Source: Rhodoferax sp. (GTDB taxonomy: Bacteria > Pseudomonadota > Gammaproteobacteria > Burkholderiales > Burkholderiaceae_C). Taken from it: a stretch of DNA of 58,277 nt. The position numbers were made by a program, and so were the translations under genes. Under the pieces are notes generated by a model that was not told where the DNA came from, ran no database searches, and was given only the letters and a program-made list of their open reading frames with translations. Shown one piece after another: positions 27,750 through 36,308 of the stretch (the stretch's first letter is position 1; every line of letters begins with the position of its first letter). The DNA is taken from contig NZ_JANXUQ010000140.1 of assembly GCF_025356155.1 (NCBI RefSeq), positions 1-58,277 of the forward strand, in the 5' to 3' direction.

Positions 27750-27776
27750 TTTTCGGCGGTTGGTGCCAAACCTTGA
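27750..27776 (-). promoter_or_regulatory. FliA (sigma-28) promoter of flagellin 3
   Basis: On the minus strand TCAAGGTT (27769-27776) is followed by exactly 11 bases and GCCGAAAA (27750-27757). This is the strongest sigma-28 match in the window. It lies in the 204-base divergent gap shared with the glycosyltransferase gene, for which I see only an AAGGGAAG ribosome site. Confidence 0.85.
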
Positions 27777-27902
27777 GGGCAAAGATTTTTAGATGGCGGA
27801 ACTTTCCCGCGCTTATTGGGCCACTGAGGGGCTTGGCCTACAGCACAATGCAACGATAGAACCCGTTCGTACTCGCCACAGAACCAGCAAGGGAAGCACA
27901 CC

Positions 27903-30119
27903 GTGCACACAACCATCCATCAGAAGCACACACCCGCAAGCGCTGCCAACGACCGCATGCACGCCGCGTTGGAAAGTGCCGACTGGCCCTTGCTGGTGCG
28001 GCTGTGCCAGCAGGCACTGCGCAAAAGCCGCATGGACCTGAAGGCCCACCGGCTGCTGGGTTTTGCGCTCAACCAGCGTCGCCAAACGCAAGAAGCGCTG
28101 GATGCCTTCAAGCGAGGAGCAGCGATGTATCCCAACGATGCGGAATTGCTGATCAACTACGCCAACGTACTCATAGAGCACGTTCGCAATGTAGAGGCAC
28201 TGCCCCTGCTGGAGCGGGTGTGTAGCCTGCGGCCCAACCAGTCGATTAGCTGGCTCAAGCTGGCCGAGTGCTGCTACCTGCTGACACTGCACGAAAAGGG
28301 TTTTGCGGCGGCTGTGCGGGGCGCTGAGCTGGCAAAGTCAGTTGACGAAAAGGCCAACGCGCTGATGCAAAAGGCCGTGCACCGGCGCGAGCTGGGGCAG
28401 ATACGCGAGGCCATAGAGGACAGCGAAGCCGCCATTGCACTCAACCCTCTGAGTGCGGGCAACCACACCAACCGACTTCTCTACCTGCTGGCCGACCCGG
28501 ATGTGAGCGCCGCCCAGGTGACAGCCGCAGCACGAGAATTTGGCGCAGCGTTCGAGCCCCCACTCAAGCCCCATTGGCCCCGTTTTGCAGAACACCGGGG
28601 CGACCCCTGGCGCAGGCTAAAAATTGGTTTTATCTCGGCTGACTTTCGCGTGCACTCCGTGATGTATTTTGTGGAAGGCTTGTTGGCACAACTCGACCGA
28701 AGGCAGTTTGAGGTGTACGCCTATTACATGTTCGCAAGCAGTGACCATGTGACCGAGCGGGTGGAGCGCCACGCAGACCATTTTGTACGCATGGCGCCCT
28801 TCAGTATCGAAGAGCAATTGCGGCGCATACGCGGGGACGGCATCGACATTTTGATCGACCTGACGGGCCACACCGGTGGCAATGCCCTGCTCACCCTGGC
28901 TCGCAAGGCGGCACCCGTGCAGGTATCGTGGCTGGGCTACCCAGCCACCACGGGGCTGGAGGCGGTGGACTACAAGTTCACCGATGAGGTGACCGACCTG
29001 CCCGACGCCGACGACCAATATACCGAGCGGCTGTACCGTATGCCCACTTTCTTTGCCTGTTACCGGCCCATGAGCCGCCAACCGCTGTGGCGCTACCAGC
29101 CCCGCTACCTGGTGCGCCCTACGCCAGCACTGGCCAATGGCTTCGTTACTTTTGGCTCTTGCAACAACCTGGGCAAGCTGACTGACGGCGTACTAGCTGT
29201 ATGGGGTCGCATATTGCAGGCAGTGCCCGGTGCGCGCCTGTTGATTGAGGGCAAAAACCTGGACAAGCCCGACTTTGCATCCAGCTACCGCCAACGCTGC
29301 GCCGACTTGGGCCTAGACCCGATCCGGCTGGATCTGGTTGCCTTGGACTTAGGTAACCAGTACCTGACCTACCACCGAATAGACATTGCATTGGACCCAT
29401 TTCCCTTGACCGGGGGCACCACGTCGTTCGACGTGTTGTGGATGGGCGTGCCACTGGTGTCGATGGTGGGTACCAGCTTCAAAAGCCGCATGGGAACCGG
29501 CATGTTGACCTACCTGGAGCGCACCGAATGGCTGGCCGAAGACGCGGACCACTACGTTCGTATTGCGCAACAACTGGCGGCAGACCTGCAACAGCTCAAT
29601 ACGCTGCGCATGGGGTTGCGTGAGGAGTTGGAGCAATCTGCGCTGATGCGTGAAGATATCTTCACCCACTTCTTCAGCGAAGGCCTGCGCACGATGTGGC
29701 TGCAATGGCTGGCGCAGGCCGAGCACCCAGGCGACAGCGCGGCCCAGATGCAGGCTATGGAGCAGTGGCTCACGCAAGTGCCCGCCGAGTGGAGCAGCCC
29801 AGCGACTCCGGGCGTGGGGCTGGAGCCTGGCAAACGCGTGAGCCTGCCCGAGGCTTATCAGCGCCTGCAGACTGTGCTGGACAGAGCCAAGGCAACCCAG
29901 CCGCAGGCTCTCAATGCGCTTGCCCAAATACAAGATCGCCAGTGGGCAGAAGTCACCACGTTGGCAGAAACGATACTCAGCGCCGTGCCCCACGACGCGT
30001 TTGCTCTGGCTTGCCTGGCCGAGGTGGAGCACGCCCATGGCCACACGCAGTTTGCGGTCACCTACCTGCAATACGCCCAGGCAGCCATGGCGCGGGCTGG
30101 AGAAGGCATGGGTGCCTAA
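27903..30119 (+). CDS. GT41 (O-GlcNAc transferase/SPINDLY-like) glycosyltransferase with TPR repeats
   Basis: This is probably the enzyme that O-glycosylates flagellin in the cytoplasm. The 738-residue protein has N-terminal TPR-like helices (about 20-190, for example DAFKRGAAMYPNDAELLINY). The GT41 catalytic region includes IGFISADFRVHSV (H251), DLTGHTGGN (H323), SWLGYPATTG and GGTTSFDVLWMGVPLV. A C-terminal helical TPR-like part (about 640-735) follows. The start is a GTG with AAGGGAAG upstream. The target is inferred from its place beside flagellin 3. The donor sugar is unknown. Confidence 0.88.
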   Translation: MHTTIHQKHTPASAANDRMHAALESADWPLLVRLCQQALRKSRMDLKAHRLLGFALNQRRQTQEALDAFKRGAAMYPNDAELLINYANVLIEHVRNVEALPLLERVCSLRPNQSISWLKLAECCYLLTLHEKGFAAAVRGAELAKSVDEKANALMQKAVHRRELGQIREAIEDSEAAIALNPLSAGNHTNRLLYLLADPDVSAAQVTAAAREFGAAFEPPLKPHWPRFAEHRGDPWRRLKIGFISADFRVHSVMYFVEGLLAQLDRRQFEVYAYYMFASSDHVTERVERHADHFVRMAPFSIEEQLRRIRGDGIDILIDLTGHTGGNALLTLARKAAPVQVSWLGYPATTGLEAVDYKFTDEVTDLPDADDQYTERLYRMPTFFACYRPMSRQPLWRYQPRYLVRPTPALANGFVTFGSCNNLGKLTDGVLAVWGRILQAVPGARLLIEGKNLDKPDFASSYRQRCADLGLDPIRLDLVALDLGNQYLTYHRIDIALDPFPLTGGTTSFDVLWMGVPLVSMVGTSFKSRMGTGMLTYLERTEWLAEDADHYVRIAQQLAADLQQLNTLRMGLREELEQSALMREDIFTHFFSEGLRTMWLQWLAQAEHPGDSAAQMQAMEQWLTQVPAEWSSPATPGVGLEPGKRVSLPEAYQRLQTVLDRAKATQPQALNALAQIQDRQWAEVTTLAETILSAVPHDAFALACLAEVEHAHGHTQFAVTYLQYAQAAMARAGEGMGA

Positions 30120-30219
30120 ACCGACGCTGCATACTTTTGAGGGGAGTGCATCAACGCAGACTGTAAAATGCATTTTTATGGTTGTAATTAACCATAAATG
30201 TGTATTTAATGCCATATAA
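30120..30219 (+). promoter_or_regulatory. hipBA promoter-operator region
   Basis: This region is more A/T-rich than the coding DNA around it. TTGTAA (30182-30187) and TTTAAT (30205-30210) at 17-base spacing form a plausible promoter that overlaps the palindromic operator. That layout fits autorepression by HipB. The predicted transcription start lies only a few bases before the hipB ATG, and no ribosome site is visible, so hipB may be translated from a nearly leaderless message. Confidence 0.5.
30175..30198. promoter_or_regulatory. palindromic operator upstream of hipB
   Basis: TTATGGTT (30176-30183) and AACCATAA (30190-30197) form a perfect inverted repeat with a six-base spacer, extended by one pair on each side. 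A second, shorter CCAT-ATAA-ATGG element (30212-30223) overlaps the hipB start. The likely ligand is the HipB dimer or HipBA complex, by analogy with the E. coli system. Confidence 0.65.
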
Positions 30220-30531
30220 ATGGTTTTTATACTTTCATCACCTCTCGAAATTCTGGGTGCATTGGGTGCCCGTCTGCGAACCCAACGCCTGGCACAAACT
30301 CTGTCGCAACGCGATGTCGCCCATATGGCCGGATTGTCCTTGGGTGCCCTGCGCAAGTTGGAGCTAAACGGACAGTGTTCGCTGGAAACTCTGGTGCGTG
30401 TGTTGCATGCGCTGGGTCTGGTGGGTGAGTTAGAAGACCTGTTTGTACTCAAACGCCAGTCCATCGAGCAGATGGAGCAGGCGCAGGCCGCCCACCAACG
30501 CCGGCGCGCACCGCGCAGAAAAGTGCCGTGA
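30220..30531 (+). CDS. hipB: HipB-like antitoxin, XRE-type DNA-binding protein
   Basis: This is a 103-residue helix-turn-helix protein (about 14-70) containing LRTQRLAQTLSQRDVAHMAG and LSLGALRKLELNG. A basic tail (QRRRAPRRKVP) follows. It precedes and overlaps the toxin gene by four bases (GTGA), so the two are translationally coupled. It should neutralise HipA and repress the operon through the upstream palindrome. The island separates the flagellin glycosyltransferase from the sugar operon. Confidence 0.85.
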   Translation: MVFILSSPLEILGALGARLRTQRLAQTLSQRDVAHMAGLSLGALRKLELNGQCSLETLVRVLHALGLVGELEDLFVLKRQSIEQMEQAQAAHQRRRAPRRKVP

Positions 30532-31754
30532 AGCAGCTCGCCGTGCATTACTGCGGCTGGGGCGAAGACTGGCTGCTTGGGCACTTGGCCGATGACGGCC
30601 AGACCCTGCTGTTCGAGTACGCCGCGGAAGCGTTGACCCAAGGCCTGGAACTCTCGCCCCTGCACCTCAAGCTTCGCGCGCAAGCCTATGGCGGCTTTCC
30701 AGCGCATCTGCAGCGCCTGCCGGGCTTGGTTGCGGACAGCCTGCCCGACGGCTGGGGCTTGCTGCTGATGGATCGCCTGTTTCGTCGGCAGGGTCATCGC
30801 CCACCCGGGCCGCTGGATCGACTCGCATTCATCGGCAATAGAGCAATGGGAGCCCTGCGTTTTGCTCCTGCCCAAGACGCTGGCGCGGAAGAACCAGACT
30901 GGAACCTTCATGCCCTGGCAGAGGAAAGCGCCCGTGCGCTCAATGACGATGCAGGTGCGGCCTTGCGCGAGCTGGCGCTAACTGGCGGCTCACCGCAGGG
31001 CGCAAGGCCCAAGGCCTTGGTGCAATATGACGCCCCCAACAACACGGTCAGCACCCGTTCAGACGCCCGGGGCAGCCCGTGGTTGGTGAAGTTTCCCGCG
31101 CAGGCCGAACACAAGGAAGTCTGCGCCATTGAGCAGCTGTATGCCGAGTTGGCCCGCAGCTGTGGGCTGGAGGTACCTGAGAGTAGATGCTTCGACCTTG
31201 GTAAGGGTCTCGCTGCTTTTGGTGTGGCGCGCTTTGACCGCGAGCAGGGGCTGCGCGTACCCATACACAGCCTGGCAGGCCTGCTGCAGGTGGACTTTCG
31301 GCTACCCTCCGCCTGCGACTACACCACCTTTCTGCGCGCCACCCGCCTGCTGACGCGTGATGAACGCGAGGTGGAGAAAGCCTACGCCCGCGCCGTGTTC
31401 AACGTGCTGTTTCACAACCGGGACGACCACCCGAAAAACTTTGCATGGCGGTTGGGCCGAGATCGGCGCTGGCGTCTGGCCCCGGCCTTTGACCTGACCT
31501 TCAGCGAAGGCCCGATGGGCCAGCACCATATGGACGTATGTGGAGAAGGCGCCGCGATAAGCCACTTGCACCTGTTAAGCCTGGCAAAAGAAGGCGGCGT
31601 GCAACAGAAAACTGCTGGGGTCCTCATCGAACAGATGCTGTTGCAAGCATCTGGCATTGCCAAGCGACTTGCGGCCTTCGCGATCCGCCGGGCAACGGCC
31701 CAGAAGATCAAATCGGCGATTGATGCGTGCAGCCATCGCTTGACAAAACGCTGA
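30528..31754 (+). CDS. hipA: HipA-like serine/threonine kinase toxin
   Basis: HipA-type kinases inhibit growth, classically by phosphorylating glutamyl-tRNA synthetase. The 408 residues show the N-terminal HipA_N block (PGLVADSLPDGWGLLLMDR), a P-loop-like segment GGSPQGARPKALV with S155 at the position of the autophosphorylated serine, the catalytic NRDDHPKNF (about 297-304) and metal-binding D322 in APAFDLT. The start is GTG inside the hipB stop. All key motifs are intact, so it is probably active. The actual target is unknown. Confidence 0.87.
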   Translation: MKQLAVHYCGWGEDWLLGHLADDGQTLLFEYAAEALTQGLELSPLHLKLRAQAYGGFPAHLQRLPGLVADSLPDGWGLLLMDRLFRRQGHRPPGPLDRLAFIGNRAMGALRFAPAQDAGAEEPDWNLHALAEESARALNDDAGAALRELALTGGSPQGARPKALVQYDAPNNTVSTRSDARGSPWLVKFPAQAEHKEVCAIEQLYAELARSCGLEVPESRCFDLGKGLAAFGVARFDREQGLRVPIHSLAGLLQVDFRLPSACDYTTFLRATRLLTRDEREVEKAYARAVFNVLFHNRDDHPKNFAWRLGRDRRWRLAPAFDLTFSEGPMGQHHMDVCGEGAAISHLHLLSLAKEGGVQQKTAGVLIEQMLLQASGIAKRLAAFAIRRATAQKIKSAIDACSHRLTKR

Positions 31755-31762
31755 CCCGCCAT

Positions 31763-32551
31763 TCAGCGTGGAATGCGTCGCAAGAAGCCCTCCGGCGCAA
31801 CGGTAACCATCAACTTGTTGGGCCAACTGGCATCCACCTCAAAATCCGGTTGCGTTTGCAGCCACTGGCGCAGCGCAGTCTTAGGGTTGTTGCCAACATC
31901 CCAGGGCCGGTCGCCAAAAAAGCCCGGCGGCATGTCTTCTACAAAGGTATCAAACACCACGCAGTAGCTGCCCGGGGTGACCAACGGTGCATAGGCATCG
32001 AGCTCTGCCAGCACATGGTCGTGGGTGTGCATGGAGTCCAGCAAAACCAACACACGTTGGTACCCGGCAGCGGCAGCGTGAACGGTAGCAACCGTCTCCG
32101 GCGCAATGGAAGAGCCCTGCACCATGTGTATACGGCTGGCCATGGGGTGGGCCTCAATGGCGGCACGGTTGTGTTGGCGTATGTCGATGTCTATCCCGAT
32201 GACTTTGCGGTTGCTCTGGCGCGGGTCCATGGTGGTGCCCGCCTCGATGGCATCGCACATGTCCAGCATGGCCAGCAAACTGGCGCTCAGCACCAGGGAG
32301 CCTCCGTGCGCAATGCCAGTCTCGATGATGAGATCCGGGCGCACCTGCCACACCAGCTCCTGCATGGCGACCATGTCTTGCGGGTATTGAATGATGGGGC
32401 GGCCCATCCAGTCAAAGTTGTACACGTATTTGCGGTGCATGGAGGCTTGCAGCCAGTCGCGCGACAGTGCTACAAAGGATGCATCGTTGCCGTTGGACTC
32501 AAGCCTTTCGCAACGCTCCATGGAAAACTGTTTGACGGGGTCGGTTGTCAT
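31763..32551 (-). CDS. CmcI-like (cephalosporin hydroxylase family) SAM-dependent enzyme
   Basis: The 262 residues match the CmcI/rhamnosyl O-methyltransferase family: DLIIETGIAHGGSLVLSAS for SAM binding, VIGIDIDIR, and LVLLDSMHTHDHVLAELDAY for the metal and product region. Despite the family name, such enzymes in sugar clusters are usually thought to be O-methyltransferases. It is the last gene of the sugar operon and converges on hipA with eight bases between stops. AAGGTGATG gives a ribosome site. Confidence 0.8.
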   Translation of the reverse strand: MTTDPVKQFSMERCERLESNGNDASFVALSRDWLQASMHRKYVYNFDWMGRPIIQYPQDMVAMQELVWQVRPDLIIETGIAHGGSLVLSASLLAMLDMCDAIEAGTTMDPRQSNRKVIGIDIDIRQHNRAAIEAHPMASRIHMVQGSSIAPETVATVHAAAAGYQRVLVLLDSMHTHDHVLAELDAYAPLVTPGSYCVVFDTFVEDMPPGFFGDRPWDVGNNPKTALRQWLQTQPDFEVDASWPNKLMVTVAPEGFLRRIPR

Positions 32552-32566
32552 GTCATCACCTTCTGG

Positions 32567-33364
32567 TCAATTGGAAATAGTCGATAAAACGGGGCGTGGC
32601 TCAAAGCCAAACTCGCCTCGGATACGTGTCACGTCCACTGGTGCAAAGTGGGTCACCGGCGCATTCGCAAGAATATCCACCGTACAGCCCGTAGTGGCAA
32701 CCAGATGCTCCACCCACTGCCTATGGGTGACTTGCTGGCCGCTGGCCACGTTGTACATGGATCGCTGCCCGTGGGTAGCGATGCGCGGCAGCAGATGCAG
32801 CACATCGTCGATATGAATGTAGTCTTTGGCAGAGGCTAAATCAGTGCGCAGTGCAATGTGACCAGCACACGCGTCGCGCAGCAAGGAAGGCAGAAAGTTG
32901 GATGAGTCAGGATCATCCGCGCCCACCACATTGGACAGCCGAGCCACCCGCACCCCGCTGCGCCCGCTGGTCAAGCACATGGACTCGCCCATCAGCTTGG
33001 ACAGGTTGTACAGATCGGACGGATCGTGCGGATTCAAGGCCAGGGCAACATCCTCTGCACCCAGCTGCTGCCCACCGTACACACGTGTGGAGGATAGGTA
33101 CAAAAACGAATCAAACTGGGCGCTCCGCAACAACGGTACCAGTGCGCAGACATGGGCTTCGACCGTGTCCAATGCGCGGCTGCGAAAGTCTGCGGTGACG
33201 CCGATGGCATAAATGACATGCCCCAGGACTTGTGTCAACACCGCAGGGTCGCCGCGCGCAGGGGCCAACACGTCATGGCCACTGGCCTTCAACGTTGTCA
33301 CCAGCCGACTACCGATGCTGCCACTGGCTCCAAATATGGTAAATCGGGTCACTGGCTTTGCCAA
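32567..33364 (-). CDS. NAD-dependent epimerase/dehydratase (short SDR)
   Basis: This is a 265-residue extended SDR with nucleotide-binding GASGSIGSRL near the N-terminus, YLSSTRVYGG and catalytic YNLSKLMGE (YxxxK). It probably reduces or epimerises the 4-keto sugar nucleotide late in the pathway. The start is uncertain: the reading begins at a TTG, and a GTG four codons later (33350-33352) is also possible, neither with a strong ribosome site. Substrate is inferred from the operon only. Confidence 0.8.
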   Translation of the reverse strand: MAKPVTRFTIFGASGSIGSRLVTTLKASGHDVLAPARGDPAVLTQVLGHVIYAIGVTADFRSRALDTVEAHVCALVPLLRSAQFDSFLYLSSTRVYGGQQLGAEDVALALNPHDPSDLYNLSKLMGESMCLTSGRSGVRVARLSNVVGADDPDSSNFLPSLLRDACAGHIALRTDLASAKDYIHIDDVLHLLPRIATHGQRSMYNVASGQQVTHRQWVEHLVATTGCTVDILANAPVTHFAPVDVTRIRGEFGFEPRPVLSTISN

Positions 33365-33394
33365 AAATTTGCATGCTGCTGTAGACAGTGCACG

Positions 33395-34153
33395 CTATTC
33401 GCCCCAAATGGCCCAGGCGCAGTAGGGTTGGTGCGGGGACCTGCGTAGCCTCAGCTTGTTGAGGCCAATGACTTCAGCCAGCGCTCGCGTCTCACCAGGA
33501 AACTGCGGGCAATTCAACTCGTCAAAAACAAGGATGGACCCTTTTGTCAGTCGCGGTAAAACGGCCTCGAGGGCTATCTTTGTTGGGGCGTAGACGTCCA
33601 TATCGAAAATGGCCATCGAAATGACAGCATGGGGGTTTGCGTCGAGCCAGTCTGGAAAGGTGACGCTCACATCACCTTTGATGAGGTGGTTCTTTTTAAT
33701 ATGGGATAGCGGGGAGTTGGCTTCATGCAAAGCCAGTACCTTTTCCAGCTCTTGCTCATAACCTGCAATGACCGAGTAATCACCGACCTCGCAGTCTGGC
33801 CCGTCCTTGGTGTCAACCGATGGAAACCCTGAAAACGTGTCAAACCCATAAATATGGCGGGAGTAGTTATAGGGTTCGTAAATCCCACGAAGATTAGCCA
33901 GGGTTGCAAGTGAGCTGCCCCACTGCACACCCAATTCGCAAATAACCCCCGGTACATCCAGCAATTGGCGGTACAAGGTATCAAAGTAAATCTGGCGTGA
34001 CAACGATTGACGCGTCATGAACAGGGGTAGGTGGTACTCCCAAGCTGGCCCAAATCCTTCAATATTTTTCGTGAGGTGTTGGAGCAGATGCTGCTTATCC
34101 GTTACTTCTGAATCTTGCTTCAACGTCACTTGCCTGGCAACTTTTTTAACCAT
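33395..34153 (-). CDS. TylF-like class I methyltransferase
   Basis: The 252-residue protein resembles macrocin O-methyltransferase (TylF/MycF) type enzymes: GVICELGVQWGSSLATLANL for SAM binding, YGFDTFSGFPSVD, and an acidic metal-binding region MAIFDMDVYAPTK followed by SILVFDELNCPQFPGE. It would O-methylate a sugar hydroxyl. GAGG lies 7 bases before the ATG. It is the second putative O-methyltransferase in the operon together with the CmcI-like enzyme. Confidence 0.78.
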   Translation of the reverse strand: MVKKVARQVTLKQDSEVTDKQHLLQHLTKNIEGFGPAWEYHLPLFMTRQSLSRQIYFDTLYRQLLDVPGVICELGVQWGSSLATLANLRGIYEPYNYSRHIYGFDTFSGFPSVDTKDGPDCEVGDYSVIAGYEQELEKVLALHEANSPLSHIKKNHLIKGDVSVTFPDWLDANPHAVISMAIFDMDVYAPTKIALEAVLPRLTKGSILVFDELNCPQFPGETRALAEVIGLNKLRLRRSPHQPYCAWAIWGE

Positions 34154-34185
34154 TTTTTTGCCTCATGTTGTTTGTGCGCTTCGGG

Positions 34186-35313
34186 CTAGCCCCGACCTTT
34201 GATGGTTTGTATGTTCTGCATCTTCACTACGCTGTTGGAGGGTACGGACTGCGTCAAAACACAGCCAGACGGAATCAATGACCCATCACCTATCTGCAGA
34301 TAGGGTTCGACCAGAACCCCCATACCAAACTTGACTTCATTGCCGATCACAACTGCACCCGATGTTGCGGTACGAGGCCCGAATGTGCAGTGACTGCCGA
34401 CCGTGCTGTGGTGTTCGATGCATACGTGGCTTGCCATGAAGTTGTTGTCTCCCAATGCTACGCACGCAGCAATGAATCCGTTTGCCATGATCAGGTTGCC
34501 AGTACCCATCTGTACATTGGCCCGGATTTCGACGCTGGGGTCGATGACATTCGTGGTCGGAATCTTGAGGCTGACAAGGTTTTCAAACAATTCCTTGCGC
34601 TGGTCGATTTGGGCGGTCACCACGATGATTGCAGCGTCAAAAAAGTGTTGGTCCCACAACTCTTTCACCATTGCGTTGGGGCCCAGAATTGGCACACCAA
34701 ACATGTTTTTGCCACGTAACTCGGGGTTGTTGTCGAGAATGCCTACAGCACGCTGGTGGGTTGTGCGGAAAATTGCATCCAGTGTCAAGGCTCCACCACC
34801 ACCGCCGCCGCCGATCAACAATACCCGCTCTCGACGGCGAGAAACATAGCGGTCGTCTGCCAGGTCTGAAATGGCGTGCAAGGGCTTGGCTGCAGCGCTG
34901 GCGCTGGCGACGACATCGGCTTCGGTTATCGCTCGGGCCAGTTTGCCCGCGAGGGCCACTAGATCTACACCGAGCTTTTTGGCGGTAATTTCTGCCTTCT
35001 TGGTCCACACGCGTTCAGTTGTCGGATCACTCACAGGGGTAGTTTGCGTCAACAATTCTTGCGGGTCGAGGCTGGCATCCTCCAGCATCACCGCAAAAAC
35101 CGCGTGGATCGCAACGCGACTGCCCTTCTCCACCATATGCGCACAATATCCGCTGATCGGTGCTTCGACATCGAAGGTTGCTTTCGTACTCTCGATGACG
35201 GCGACAATATCGCCCGCCTCGACGTAGGCTCGGTCATCGCACATCCATTTGACGAGTTCAGCGCTATCGTCATTGGCATTCAGCAGCGGGATTTTTATGA
35301 GTCTTACTGGCAT
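34186..35313 (-). CDS. lipoyl domain - E1-binding domain - PglD-type acyltransferase fusion
   Basis: This is an unusual 375-residue fusion. Residues 1-80 are a lipoyl domain with K44 in VIESTKATFDVEAP. Residues about 103-137 look like a peripheral subunit-binding domain (ITAKKLGVDL and ITEADVVA). Residues about 163-260 are a PglD/NeuD N-terminal Rossmann-like domain with a seven-glycine loop (168-174). Residues about 265-370 are a left-handed beta-helix with H301-H302 at the PglD catalytic histidine (VCIEHHSTVGSHC). The E2 catalytic domain of normal 2-oxo acid dehydrogenases is absent. With E1 alpha and beta just upstream, I infer transfer of a lipoyl-bound acyl group to a sugar. Confidence 0.85.
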   Translation of the reverse strand: MPVRLIKIPLLNANDDSAELVKWMCDDRAYVEAGDIVAVIESTKATFDVEAPISGYCAHMVEKGSRVAIHAVFAVMLEDASLDPQELLTQTTPVSDPTTERVWTKKAEITAKKLGVDLVALAGKLARAITEADVVASASAAAKPLHAISDLADDRYVSRRRERVLLIGGGGGGGALTLDAIFRTTHQRAVGILDNNPELRGKNMFGVPILGPNAMVKELWDQHFFDAAIIVVTAQIDQRKELFENLVSLKIPTTNVIDPSVEIRANVQMGTGNLIMANGFIAACVALGDNNFMASHVCIEHHSTVGSHCTFGPRTATSGAVVIGNEVKFGMGVLVEPYLQIGDGSLIPSGCVLTQSVPSNSVVKMQNIQTIKGRG

Positions 35314-36308
35314 GAGAGTACTTCCATGATGGCTGTTTCGATTTGTTCTTCACTCATCAAAACCCTTTGTTCCAAATGGGCTGCGCAAGGAATTAGCGCA
35401 TCTTGTGCCGCCAGCCTTTTGATCGGGGTCTTGAGAACTGGCAGCAGCTTCTCGTAAAGAATCGCTGCTATCTCACTTCCCCAGTTAAAGCCGGCACTCC
35501 CTTCTTCAACGATCAATATTGGACGTGTTGGATTGATTTCCGCCATTAGCGCATCGATGGGGATCGGACTGATAGTTGCCGGGAACAGGGCCTTTACAAC
35601 AATCTCTTCTGAACTCAAACGTCGCATGACCGCCAGGACATGCCGACTGGAGCCACCGTAGGACAGGATGGTGACATCCGGAATCTCCGTGCCCTTGGGT
35701 TGCACCATTGCTACCGGGTAGTTGCCATGCCCAGCGCGCTGCCAGACTTCAAGCTGCGGGTCTTCGGCGTCACACAAACTTTGCGGATACAGCAGCTTGT
35801 TTTCAATGAATAGCACGGGGGCATCGTCGGTGATGGCGGCTTGGATCAACTGCCCAGGACTGTGCGCCAAACTGGGGGCGACGACCGTCAATCCAGGTAC
35901 CCCCAGAAACATCTTCTCCAGGCTTTGGCTATGGGTCGCACCGTAACCACGACCGCCACCCATTGGCGTACGAATCACCAACGGCACTTTTACGCCGGGG
36001 TACATGGTGGAGAACTTGGTGATGTGGTTAACTATTTGATCGGCACACAAAGTCAAGAAATCACCAAACATGATTTCCACCACTGGCCTCAAACCGCGGA
36101 TCGCCATGCCAGCGGCGGCACCGGTAATCCCGGCCTCGCTAATGGGCGTTCCGATGACTCGGTCGGGATATTGCGTGGACAAGCCCTGCGTCACTTTGAA
36201 TGCACCACCATAAGGGTCAAGCACATCTTCACCCAGAAGGACCACCCGCGGGTCACTGGCAAACGCGTTGAACAGGCCGGTGCGCAGTTCCTGCAAGAAA
36301 TTAGCCAT
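35304..36308 (-). CDS. 2-oxo acid dehydrogenase E1 component, beta subunit
   Basis: The 334-residue transketolase-like beta subunit shows VLLGEDVLDPYGGAFKVTQG, GTPISEAGITGAAAGMA, the conserved histidine in GYGATHSQSLE, and a C-terminal transketolase domain with PILIVEEGSAGFNWG. Together with the alpha subunit it should decarboxylate a 2-oxo acid and acylate the lipoyl domain encoded next. It overlaps the alpha gene by 8 bases and the lipoyl fusion by 10. No E3 gene lies in the window. Confidence 0.9.
   Translation of the reverse strand: MANFLQELRTGLFNAFASDPRVVLLGEDVLDPYGGAFKVTQGLSTQYPDRVIGTPISEAGITGAAAGMAIRGLRPVVEIMFGDFLTLCADQIVNHITKFSTMYPGVKVPLVIRTPMGGGRGYGATHSQSLEKMFLGVPGLTVVAPSLAHSPGQLIQAAITDDAPVLFIENKLLYPQSLCDAEDPQLEVWQRAGHGNYPVAMVQPKGTEIPDVTILSYGGSSRHVLAVMRRLSSEEIVVKALFPATISPIPIDALMAEINPTRPILIVEEGSAGFNWGSEIAAILYEKLLPVLKTPIKRLAAQDALIPCAAHLEQRVLMSEEQIETAIMEVLSCQ

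Noticed and set aside
29349..30911. Minus-strand open reading frame of 520 codons across the GT41 and hipBA genes
   Set aside because: It crosses two well-supported plus-strand genes and their promoter and shows no domain, so it is a shadow of GC-rich codon use.
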